A DNA stretch of 64,000 bases, from contig NZ_BSTL01000024.1 of NCBI RefSeq assembly GCF_030269485.1, forward strand, positions 84,626 through 148,625, given 5' to 3'. Position numbers and translations under genes: made by a program. The notes below the pieces were generated by a model. It was not told where the DNA came from and did no database searches. It saw only the letters and a program-made list of their open reading frames with translations. Position 1 is the stretch's first letter. Each line of letters opens with the position of its first letter. This stretch comes from Actinoplanes sp. NBRC 103695. GTDB lineage: Bacteria > Actinomycetota > Actinomycetes > Mycobacteriales > Micromonosporaceae. Shown in pieces: positions 53,901 to 62,200 of the stretch.

Positions 53901-55075
53901 CGAACCAGGCGATGGCGGACGCGGCAGCCGGCCAGCCCGGGCCGTTGCCGCCAGAAGATGTGCTGGCCGTCCTCAGCCCGGAGGAGCGCGCCGAATTGGA
54001 GGCGGCACGGGCAACCGCCGACCTGAGCCTCATCGACTTCATCGCTCGCGAGGGCGAGGGGCTGCTGGAGGATCTCACCGGCTACGGCGACCTCAAGGCA
54101 TGCATCACCACCGGCGACGTCGCGGCCTGCATCTGGACGCTGGTCGGCCTGCTGCCGGTTGGCAAGTTCCTCAGCATCCTCGGCAAGGTCGGCCGCTTCC
54201 TGCTGAAACTGCCGCGGTTCTTCGACGACATCGCGGCCGCTCGCCGGAAGGTCGACGACCTGCTCACCCGGGCGGACGACCTCAAGACCTGTCCGCTCGC
54301 GAACAGCTTCGTGGCCGGCACCCCGGTGCTGCTGGCCGACGGCTCGCGGGTGCCGATCGAGACGGTTGGGGTCGGCGACGTCGTGATCGCCACCGACCCG
54401 GACACCGGCGACACGGCGAAGCGGCCCGTTACCGCCCTGATCCGTGGCACCGGCAGCAAGTCCCTGGTACGGCTGACAATTCGAAACGGGGGAACGACCG
54501 CCCAGCTGACCGCGACGGACAACCACCCGATCTGGGTCGAGAGCCAACGGGCATGGCGTGCCGCCGGTGAGATCGTGCCTGGCGCCACACTCCGTACGCC
54601 GTCGGGCGGCGAAGCGGTGGTGGCCGGCGCCGACGAGCTCGACCTCTTCACCACCGTCTACAACTTCTCGGTCGCTGACTTCCACACCTACTACGTTGTC
54701 GCCGGTAAAACGCCGGTGCTCGTGCACAACGCGGGGTGCGGCGCCGCCGGCGCATGGCTGGCCAAAGCCGACTTCAGCAGCCCTGGGCAGATTGCCAAGA
54801 AGTACGATGCCCACGCCTCGGACTGGGGCCTGCCCGTGAACAAGAACAAGGCGAATCTCGTCGCCTTCGAGAACGCGATGAAGGCCCACATGGTCGCTCC
54901 CGGCACCAAGATCTATCGATTCAGCTACCGCAATCAGGGTCAAGCTGTGGGATTCATCGATCCGGCGACGAACAAGATGGTCATGCTCAACGCGGCTGAC
55001 GGCAAATTCTGGACGGCTTACAAGCTGGGGGACAACCAGTTCACACAGATCGTCGATGACGGTTTCCTGTGGTGA
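50981..55075 (+). CDS. Polymorphic toxin: ALF repeats, Ala-rich coiled coil, Hint domain, colicin-D-like tip
   Basis: A 1364-residue secreted protein (signal peptide, then an Ala/Pro linker). ALF repeats occupy about 70-240. An extremely Ala/Glu/Arg-rich coiled-coil rod covers about 240-975. A Hint (intein-like, self-cleaving) domain spans about 1104-1250: NSFVAGTPVLLADGSRVPIE, ATDNHPIWV, HTYYVVAGKTPVLVHN. The usual Cys before NSF is Ala, but a Cys sits at 1104. The last 114 residues carry HASDWG and NLVAFENAMKAHM, then DGKFWTAYKLGDNQF, resembling colicin D tRNases (HAxD[F/W]G core). Prediction: the Hint domain releases a tRNA-cleaving tip into competitors. The immunity gene follows at once. 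Confidence 0.9.
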   Translation: MRRRLGTFAAALLVAAGLFVAPAPPPAVAAPAEPAAAARTGTPIPVPPLETEEWDGRTGVSFPDEPFLRAILADIAELDPLPEVRAAAAAALASTASGAVQQGLDEAERLRRAAGIRAQETARQNTATIRAMVGTGVPNGYFNAEVNRVLRGTDGDRAAFLAYGAAIARTRDEQTAAAETDRKRLLRDRLAALAASAADGSEMKRVAGAALAGDDAAVAAFWNGGYLAAATVDAQAREQYLADLEARNKAAEDLSDLAQRAARASVARGQLLVAHGNAVRELQRAANAMAGAANAARSAERILAAGGSSTGTALAAARTEVQSQLTQAQQAAQRAESASITAKIAADTLIETGLTYGAEWTLIVQGMHQAAVAAVGASTTAAHAVDATIATHNAQTAEARAEAHRQQAVKWRQHAEQHAAAAAKLADAARDQAQAAKTAAARARTARVQAQAAEARAWAAAARTRQNRETAEAEAATARAKRLVAEAERRAAAEHRQRADQQAVVAANARRGAEAQAGIAADARRWADAAEDGAAAAAGEAWRQEGTARQARDAAYAAERTAQTQQARAQAYRAQEAATASGAAKDEAKRQADAAANDAGTARTAALGARAAANTATGAAVNARTAAADSRRAADRSWSAAEEARSAAYRADAAADRAEAEAKATHQARMEADARAAEATAEEARAAEAARAAVRLAEQAANESVQALWAAQRTQDEAAAATTEAVAAAAEAEMSVTAAAAARASSAGIAEPHNAALAMVRAFTEADIDADFVAQVAEEARTIGVEQAAAASARATEALAAAERAAEAARDANDQVKPAFDAAAAAARSAAEAAASAAEAKQAAADAAADGAAARAAAAGAAQADAQAKADARAARSAANEAAKDAALAGRSAAAARQEADQAATAARTAQTDAAAAGRAATAAEADADDAAELALRASQEAASAATAAESALQHAVDAQAAAARAEEAERQRANQAMADAAAGQPGPLPPEDVLAVLSPEERAELEAARATADLSLIDFIAREGEGLLEDLTGYGDLKACITTGDVAACIWTLVGLLPVGKFLSILGKVGRFLLKLPRFFDDIAAARRKVDDLLTRADDLKTCPLANSFVAGTPVLLADGSRVPIETVGVGDVVIATDPDTGDTAKRPVTALIRGTGSKSLVRLTIRNGGTTAQLTATDNHPIWVESQRAWRAAGEIVPGATLRTPSGGEAVVAGADELDLFTTVYNFSVADFHTYYVVAGKTPVLVHNAGCGAAGAWLAKADFSSPGQIAKKYDAHASDWGLPVNKNKANLVAFENAMKAHMVAPGTKIYRFSYRNQGQAVGFIDPATNKMVMLNAADGKFWTAYKLGDNQFTQIVDDGFLW

Positions 55076-55092
55076 CGGGGGAGGTCAGGGGT

Positions 55093-55440
55093 ATGCAAGG
55101 CCGGCGGGATCGCAGACGTGCGTGGTCCGCGCCGTCCGAGGTGGAGGCGGGCACTGGCGTCGCCAGGCAGTTGCGCGCGGCGGAGGAGCTGCTGGCCGGT
55201 CGTGTCGCCGCTCCGGACTTCGCCCGGGAGTGGCTGGCGGGCCGGCGGCAGGCGCTGGCCGGTGGCGAGCGGGTCCGGGAGAAGTTCGAGCGCATCCTGT
55301 ACGACGTCTTCTACGTGCTGGACGACGACTATGTGATCGACCCGGCTCTCCGCGGGCCTGGCGACCTCACCGACCAGCAGCTCACCGATCGGGTGCGCGA
55401 CGCCGTGGAGCGACTGAGGGCTCTGGAGCGCCACAGATGA
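55093..55440 (+). CDS. Immunity protein of the colicin-D-like toxin
   Basis: A 115-residue acidic helical protein (ELLAGRVAAPDFAREWLAGR, REKFERILYDVFYVLDDDYV, LTDQQLTDRVRDAVERL) with the layout of colicin D-type immunity proteins: a helical bundle with FxxxW in the middle and acidic ends. The ATG at 55093 has GGAGG eight bases upstream; a GTG at 55072 overlapping the toxin stop (GTGA) is an alternative. Position directly behind a toxin C-terminus is the standard toxin-immunity order. Confidence 0.8.
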   Translation: MQGRRDRRRAWSAPSEVEAGTGVARQLRAAEELLAGRVAAPDFAREWLAGRRQALAGGERVREKFERILYDVFYVLDDDYVIDPALRGPGDLTDQQLTDRVRDAVERLRALERHR

Positions 55441-55453
55441 GGCGGGCCGACGC

Positions 55454-56482
55454 TCAGGGGAGGGTCTCGACCTCGGTGCGCACGCCGGGGACGGGGCGGG
55501 CGCCGGTCAGGATCGGGAGGGTGCGGGTGTCGCCCTTCAAGGCGTACGCGTAGAAGGCCTTGAGATAGGCGACCGCGAAGTTCTGCTGCTGGGTCGCGGC
55601 AGGGCGTCCGGTCGCCTCCGGGCACTCGGTGTCGTCGCCGTCGGTCGGGCCGGGGCCGGTGGTCCACTCGGTGTTGAAGAAGTTGTGGTTGGCCTTCGCG
55701 ACCTTCACGAAGAAGCCGCGGGCGCCGGCGTGGCCCTTCGCGTTGTCGAAGTACTCGCGGTCGCCGTCACCCCAGCACTCGGCGGAGATCACCGCGAACG
55801 GCAGCTTGGTGACCGTCACGTCGTTGAAGCCGCTCGGGCCCGGTGACGCGAGCGACACCACCCCGCGGATCCGGACGCCGCGGGGCAGCTCGGCGCGGTT
55901 GGCGTCGGCCGCCTGGTAGAAGACGCCCTCGCCGCCGACCGAGTGGCCCATCGTGCCGACCCGGGTCAGGTCGAGGCGGCCGGCCAGCGGGCCCGCCGCG
56001 GTCAGCCGGGGGAGCAGCGCCAGGTGCCGGTCGATCAGCCGGGCCCGCTGCGGGGCGACGCCCATGGTGGCGTTGAGCCCGTTGGCGCTCGGTGACACGA
56101 CCACGAAGCCGTCCCGGGCCAGCGCGTCCGCCAGATAGTCGTAGCCGCGGTAGCTCGGGTACGGCCGTACGCCCGCGGGGCACGGCCAGGTCCAGTCGTC
56201 CTCGTTAGCCGAGTGGCAGGAGAGCTGCTGCCCGTGCAGGAGGACGACCACGGGCAGCTTCCCGGTCGCCCGTCTCGGGTAGTGCACGACGGCCTTGACC
56301 TCGGACGAGCCGTCCCACTCGGGTGGATCGGTGAACACGTCGTCGCCCAGGTCGTATTCGAAGACACCGACCGCGTCGGCCGTGGTCGCCTCGGCCGTGT
56401 GGCCGCGCGTCACCATGACAGTCGTCGCGACCACGGCCGCCAGCGCGAACACCGTCGCGCCGAGGCGCAGGCGTCGGTTCAT
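55454..56482 (-). CDS. Secreted alpha/beta hydrolase
   Basis: A 342-residue protein with a signal peptide or N-terminal anchor (RRLRLGATVFALAAVVATTV). The alpha/beta-hydrolase core has VVVLLHGQQLSC (oxyanion region), the nucleophile elbow TMGHSVGGEG (GxSxGG), an acidic residue region after ISAECWGDGD, and the catalytic His near VAKANHNFFN. It is close to chlorophyllase/PET-hydrolase-like esterases. Divergent from the ADC-fold gene with 92 bases between starts. Confidence 0.9.
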   Translation of the reverse strand: MNRRLRLGATVFALAAVVATTVMVTRGHTAEATTADAVGVFEYDLGDDVFTDPPEWDGSSEVKAVVHYPRRATGKLPVVVLLHGQQLSCHSANEDDWTWPCPAGVRPYPSYRGYDYLADALARDGFVVVSPSANGLNATMGVAPQRARLIDRHLALLPRLTAAGPLAGRLDLTRVGTMGHSVGGEGVFYQAADANRAELPRGVRIRGVVSLASPGPSGFNDVTVTKLPFAVISAECWGDGDREYFDNAKGHAGARGFFVKVAKANHNFFNTEWTTGPGPTDGDDTECPEATGRPAATQQQNFAVAYLKAFYAYALKGDTRTLPILTGARPVPGVRTEVETLP

Positions 56483-56574
56483 GACAACTCCCAGCTGATC
56501 GTCGAAGATGGCCGGACCGGAGCATAGGGAACGTTTGTCGTGAAATTGTCAGGATCACGCGGGACCATCGGAGG

Positions 56575-57276
56575 ATGGCGAAGCGTATCGATGCCGACAC
56601 CTGGGAGATCCAGGGCGAGACGGTCACCCTGCCGGTGACGATCAAGGACGCGCGCATCACCGTCGCGATGTTCACCGCCCGGGCCGAGGACGCGCGCCGG
56701 GTGCTCGGCGGGACGCCGCTGAGGCCGCTGGCGGTCGCCGGCCGGGCGGTCACGGTGCTGATGCTGATCCACTATCCGGAGTGGGCGCTGAAGAGCTACG
56801 ACGAGGTCGCGGTGGGCCTGCTGACGCGGGGTGGCCTGCACATCGTCGACCTGCCGGTGACCGGGGCGTTTACCCGGGAGGCGGGCGAGGACCTCTGGGC
56901 GCTGCCGAAGTGGCTGATGGGAGCGGATCTCGAGTTCGCGGCGGACCGGACCTCGGTGGCGGTGCGGGACGGCGCGACCGAGGTGATGCGGGCCGTGGTG
57001 CGGGCCGGGCGGCTGCGGCTGCCGTTCGGGGTCCGGGCCTGGATGCCGGTGCGGTCGTACCTGGAGCGGGGAGCGCAGGCGAACCGCCTGCTGCGCGGAC
57101 GTGTGCCGCTGCGCCTGTCCGGCATCCGGCTTGGTCGCTCGGGGTGCGAGATGCGTTTGGGCGACCACCCGATGGCCGAGCGGATGCGCGCCCTGGGCAT
57201 GCTCGGCCGGCCCTTCCTGACGATCACGGCGCAGCGGTGGGGAGGGCCGCTCGGGTCCTACGTGGAGACGGGCTGA
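56575..57276 (+). CDS. Acetoacetate-decarboxylase-fold protein
   Basis: A 233-residue protein with an ADC-like pattern: VTLPVTIKDARITVAMFTA, a conserved YDEVAVGLLTRG, then GEDLWALPKWLMGADLEF, where a Lys occupies the region of the Schiff-base lysine. The real activity is uncertain since many members are not decarboxylases. ATG at 56575 is directly preceded by GGAGG with no spacer, so the transcript may be read in an unusual way. Its stop lies one base before the convergent HExxH gene. Confidence 0.75.
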   Translation: MAKRIDADTWEIQGETVTLPVTIKDARITVAMFTARAEDARRVLGGTPLRPLAVAGRAVTVLMLIHYPEWALKSYDEVAVGLLTRGGLHIVDLPVTGAFTREAGEDLWALPKWLMGADLEFAADRTSVAVRDGATEVMRAVVRAGRLRLPFGVRAWMPVRSYLERGAQANRLLRGRVPLRLSGIRLGRSGCEMRLGDHPMAERMRALGMLGRPFLTITAQRWGGPLGSYVETG

Positions 57277-57277
57277 C

Positions 57278-59071
57278 TCACGGCTGTTCGCGGCCCGCCC
57301 ACCTGGACAGAACGTCGGGCGCCGGTGCGGTGCCCTGGCCGGCCAGGGCCTGGTAGCCGGCGTGGACCAGGTCGGGCCGCTCGGTCAGGGCTCTCGCGGC
57401 GGCGGTGTCGCCCAGGTCGAGCGACGCCAGAGCCAGACCGGTCCAGGCGTCGACGTCGTCCGGATCGGCCTCGATGCCGGCCAGGCACTGCGCCTTGGCC
57501 GTCGCGGGGTCGCCGGCCGCCAGGGCCGTCTCGGGCGTGGTGGCGGGCAGCGGAGTATTGACGGCCAGGCGGAATGGCCGGATCCACTCCGTCGTCCGCG
57601 GCGGCGGTCCGGCCGATGGCTCGACCGGACCGATGGCGAGGGAGGCGAGATCGATCGGCTCGTCCGCCGACCATGCCCGCGCCACGGCATCGGCCGTGCC
57701 GGGAGCCGGCCTGCGGTGCCGCAGCAGCCAGGTGGTGCGGTGAGCGGCAAGAGCGAGGCCGGTCAGCCGGTCGATGGAGGCGGGAACGGCGTCGTCGGCC
57801 CAGGGTCGCATCGTCGCGCTGAGTTCGTCGAGGAACTCCCGACCCAGCTCGGTCAACCCGTCTGAGGCGCGGGCGGCGGCAAGGCCGGCGATCGTCTGCG
57901 CACGCGTCAGGGCGTACGCGAACTGAGCGGTGCGGCGCTCCACGCCGTCGGACGCGGCGATCCTGGTCCGGTGGAACCCGGCGATGCCGTGAAACGCATA
58001 GATTCCCTGGACCAGCCCACCGATCGGACGAGGGTCATCACGCCACGGCGCGTACAGCTCGGGCCGCTCGTCGTCATGGTGCAGCGCGCACAGATGCATC
58101 AGGCAGCCGAGCTTGATGTGGCGGTACTCATGCACGAGCGCGGCGGCGAATTCGACGACGTCCTGCGGCGTGGAGAGGAGAATCGCGCCGAACGCCTCGG
58201 CGGTGGACGCGCTGCGGATCTCATCGTCGCCGGCCTGGTCAGCGCGGCCAAGCGGAGACAAGGAGGACACGGCGCCGGCGGCCATCGCACGTGCCGTCGC
58301 CGGATCGTCGCGGCACAGCATCGCCCAGGCGCCGTCGAGCATCGACTGCCACCCGGCGACCTCGACGTCGGTGAGGCGTTCCGGGTCGACGGGATCCGCC
58401 AGGTCGCGTAGCGGATCGAGGTCGTCCAACGCGACCTCGAGGACGGGATCGGTTCCGGTCGTGAGGATGCGCAGCCCCTGCCAGCCGTCGCCGTCCTGCC
58501 TTGGATCCGCCGGAACCGTGACAGTGGTACGGCCGTGGCTGAGCCGGATCCCGCCGCCCGCGGTCTCCGCGACGGCCGAGTCCCACTGGTCCGCCTCGTC
58601 GAAGGACGCCTGTCCGAGGCCGGGGAGTATGGCCCGGCCGGAGCGCAGCGGCACCCGGGTGCGCCAATCCAGGCCGCAGCCGGCCGCCACGACCAGGGCG
58701 ACGGCATGAATCTGTCCGAAGTCGACCCAGGCCGGAGCGGACTCGGCGCCGGCGCCCTCGGAGTGTTCGCGAATGGCGTAGGCGGCCCAGTTCCCGATCG
58801 GTGGGTACATGATGATCGAGCGAAAGGTCGCCGGGGCACGTGCCTTGGCTCGGTCCAGGATGGCCCACGCGTCGTCGATCGACGGTAACGGCCGGAGATC
58901 GAGGACGGCCAGATCACGGAGCGCCAACAGGGCGAGCTGGCGGCGGCTGTATTGCGTGTCGGCGAGGAACCGAATCGTCCCTGGGCTGCCGCCGCCGGTG
59001 GCGAGTTCGGCGAGCCGGTCCCGGGAAAGCCGGAAAGCGGACGGCGCGGACCTCTCGTCGACGGCGCTCAC
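57278..59071 (-). CDS. HExxH putative peptide-modification protein (RiPP-associated family)
   Basis: A 597-residue cytoplasmic protein. His314-Glu315-Tyr-Arg-His318 (VHEYRHIKLG) is the metal-binding HExxH of the family, inside AALVHEYRHIKLGCLMHL. N-terminal half contains FRLSRDRLAELATGGG and LALLALRDLAVLDLRP, a typical opening of this group. The C-terminal 100 residues hold a TPR-like repeat (AKAQCLAGIEADPDDVDAWT). Family members sit near FxSxx-COOH-type peptides and radical SAM enzymes and probably modify short peptides. GTG at 59071 with GGAGG seven bases upstream. Divergent from the NLR-like gene (164 bases), with an FxsA-like peptide gene beyond that gene. Confidence 0.85.
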   Translation of the reverse strand: MSAVDERSAPSAFRLSRDRLAELATGGGSPGTIRFLADTQYSRRQLALLALRDLAVLDLRPLPSIDDAWAILDRAKARAPATFRSIIMYPPIGNWAAYAIREHSEGAGAESAPAWVDFGQIHAVALVVAAGCGLDWRTRVPLRSGRAILPGLGQASFDEADQWDSAVAETAGGGIRLSHGRTTVTVPADPRQDGDGWQGLRILTTGTDPVLEVALDDLDPLRDLADPVDPERLTDVEVAGWQSMLDGAWAMLCRDDPATARAMAAGAVSSLSPLGRADQAGDDEIRSASTAEAFGAILLSTPQDVVEFAAALVHEYRHIKLGCLMHLCALHHDDERPELYAPWRDDPRPIGGLVQGIYAFHGIAGFHRTRIAASDGVERRTAQFAYALTRAQTIAGLAAARASDGLTELGREFLDELSATMRPWADDAVPASIDRLTGLALAAHRTTWLLRHRRPAPGTADAVARAWSADEPIDLASLAIGPVEPSAGPPPRTTEWIRPFRLAVNTPLPATTPETALAAGDPATAKAQCLAGIEADPDDVDAWTGLALASLDLGDTAAARALTERPDLVHAGYQALAGQGTAPAPDVLSRWAGREQP

Positions 59072-59235
59072 GGCACCACCTCCTGTTCAGTTGGTCAGCT
59101 ATTCCGGTGGCATGACCTTGTCGCCCGATCGTGATGGTACGGCCGGGTGGAATCTCGGAGGCGAAATCGATCTCTCTATTCGTTACTCTGGGCCGGGAGC
59201 GGGTTAAATCGTGATCTTGTTTCAACGGAGACTTG
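59072..59235. promoter_or_regulatory. Divergent promoter region of the HExxH and NLR-like genes
   Basis: 164 bases, clearly richer in A/T than its surroundings between 59165 and 59235 (including GTTAAATCGTGATC), and likely to contain promoters for both genes. I could not identify exact -10/-35 boxes. Confidence 0.35.
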
Positions 59236-62200
59236 ATGACCCAGGCGACCGGCACGATTGACGGCGGCACTGTCAAGCCGCCATTTTCCGAGGTCACGAT
59301 CGGAATCGTCGCCGCATTGTGGATCGAGGGACTCGCCATGCGGGCGCTCATCCCCGATGCCAAGCCTTTGGATCCGATTTCGGGAGATCCGCATCACTAC
59401 CACATCGGACGGCTTCCCAGCAGTCAGGAGAATCGTCAACATGCGGTCGTTCTGACCACCATGCCGCGGGACAGCACACGTAACGCGGCGGCGATCTGCA
59501 CCAACTTGATCCGCAGTTTCCCGCAGGTCCGGTGCGTGATCATGGTCGGGATCGCCGGCGGCATCCCGGTACCGGAGCGGCCCGAGCGGCACGTCCGCCT
59601 CGGCGACATCGTGGTCGCGACCGACGGGGTCGTGGACTGTTCGCACGTGCGGCAGGTGGACGGCATCGCTACTCCGCGTCGCCATGTTGACGGCATGTCC
59701 GAGGCGATGACCCGGGCCGTTCTGGAGCTGAGGGGTGACGAGTTCCGCGGTGAGCCGCGCTGGCGGACCTGGCTCGACCTGGAGGGGGACCCGGAGCTGT
59801 CGAAGTTCGGGCGTCCTCGACCGAACACCGACGTGCTCCGAGTGCGAGGCGCCCGCGCCCGCCACCCGAGCCGCAGTCAGTCAGGGCATGTGCCCGGTCT
59901 GCCGAAGGTGCACTACGGCACCATCGCCAGCGGCGACATCCTTCTCCGGGACGAGGTCAAACGCGATGAGCTGGCCGCCGAGCACGGTGTGCTCGCGGTC
60001 GAGATGGAAGGCTCGGGGATCGCGGCGGGGGCCGCGCAGCTCGGGCGCCACTGGTTCATGATCAGGGCGGTCGCCGACTACTGCGACAATGTCGGCAAGA
60101 ACGATCTTTGGCACCCGTACTCCTCACTCGCCGCGGCCGCATATGTGCGAGCGATGCTCGCCGCCTGTCACCCGTTCGATGCCGCCCCGGCATCGAACGG
60201 TGGTAAGGCCCGCGCGGGTGGTGAGGGTCTCAGCGGGGCGCGTGTGGCACGGACCGACCTGCGGTGTCAGGACGCCGCCGAGGATCTGACCAAGAGCGAG
60301 TTCTGGGAGAGTCTGTCCAACCGCCGTAGCTTCGTGAATGTGCTGCGGGCCAAGGTGCCGATCGACCTCACCGGCGTCCTCGAGTCCGATCCCGCCACCC
60401 ACCTGATAGCCGCTCTGACCAGGGCGCTGAACCGTCCCGAGGGCCTGGTGGCCATCCTGGAGGCATTGGAGGTCATGCCGCCGCAGGCTCACGTTGAGAG
60501 GGCGGTTCAGATCCTCGAGCGGCTGAAGATCCGGGACCTGTTACCCGAGGAGGCGCGACCTGAGCTGATGCGTATCCTGTCCGAGGCTCCGCCGCCGGAC
60601 ATGGCCGAGATCGCGGCGTCCCACAACGACGTCCAGGCGCTCGCCGGCGAGGTGCCGGCGTCGCCACAAGCGGCGTTCGACGAGGTTTTGGCTGCGTTCG
60701 CGCACCCCCGGAACGCCAGGACCCTGCTGGCGATGACCGACCGAGTGCTCGACGCAATAGTCGATGACCCGTCTCACGCGAGCCTGACCGGCTGGCGTGA
60801 GCAGGTCGCGACACGCCTGGGAGTCGAGGGTGCGGTCGTCTGGCATCCGATTCATCGAGGCCGTCACGCCCCCGCCTTGAGCGTTGTGGGCGCCCCGCCC
60901 GTATCTGAGAGGACTGACGACGGAGTTGGTCAAGAGGTGACCGATACTATGGCAAACTCGGACGTTGTGCGCGAAACACAAGTCTCGACCCTCACGGCCG
61001 CTCCTGTCGACCTGCGTCGTTCCGGCACAGTCGAGGTCGGAGCCCAAGGTGCCGTTCATCCACCACCTGCGATCGGTCCGCCGGCGCTTCCACGGGTGTG
61101 GGGAAACATTCCGCCCCGCAATCCCCACTTCACCGGTCGGCAAGCATTGTTGGATGATCTGGCCGAACGCCTACGAAAGACTGACATCACCGCTGTTCTT
61201 CCGCAAGCGATTCATGGAATGGGCGGTGTCGGAAAGTCTCAGCTCGCCATCGAATACGTATACCGGTATCAGAATCAGTACGACGTCGTATGGTGGATCT
61301 CCGCCGAACAGCCCCAGCAGATTCTCGCGGCGCTGGCGGAACTCGCACAACACCTCGACCTCAAGGTCGGTCCCGAGGCGAATGCTTCGGTGCCCGCGGT
61401 GCGCGAGGCTCTTCGTCTCGGTCGGCCCTACGGTAATTGGCTTCTCGTCTTCGACAATGCCGAGGATCTGGACGCCGTGAAGAGCGTCGTGCCGACCGGT
61501 GGACTCGGCAAGGTACTCGTCACGTCGCGCAACTCCGACTGGTCGTTGCAGGCGAACACCCTCGAGGTTGACGTGTTCCGACGTGACGAAAGCATCAAGC
61601 TGCTTCGCCGGCGAGACCCGGAGATCGCCGACAAGGACGCGATCAAGCTGTCCGAGGCGCTGGGCGACCTTCCTCTCGCGATCGAGCAGGCATCCGCGTG
61701 GAGAGCCGCCACCGGAATGACCGCGGCCGAATACCTTGACCTTCTCAGGACGAGCGTCGAGTTGCTGGGTGCGACCGCCTCGCCGGACTACGAGCCGTCG
61801 GTGGCGGCGGCGTGGACCATTTCTCTGGAACGATTGCGGACGGACAACCGCGCCGCGATGAAGCTGCTGGAGATTTGTTCCTTCTTTGCGCCGGAACCGA
61901 TCAGCCGTTCGTTCTTCTCGCCCGCCGGCGCCGCGGACGCGCGCGGCGAGCCCGACGAATTCGAGCAGGCACTGCGGGCCCCGATCAAGCTGAACAAGGC
62001 TATTCGCGACATTCAGCGGTTCGCCCTGGCGCGGCTCAACCACCGAACCAGCACCATCGAGCTGCACCGACTGGTGCAGGCGGTCGTCCGGGACGGGGTC
62101 GGTCCGGAGCGCCAGGACGAGGTCCGCCGTCGCGGCCATCTTTTGCTCGCGGCGGCCAACCCGCAAGAACCCGACAACGTCGCGCACTGGGACCGATACC

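Noticed and set aside
50915..54943. Very long antisense frame (over 1300 codons) opposite the toxin gene
   Set aside because: It mirrors the low-complexity Ala-rich codons of the toxin, being Gly/Arg/Leu-rich without domains; a shadow of GC-rich codon bias.
59112..59207. 31-codon frame in the HExxH/NLR divergent gap, considered as an FxSxx-type precursor
   Set aside because: No FxSxx-like end, weak ribosome site and no leader-like helix; a better candidate lies at 63651-63830.
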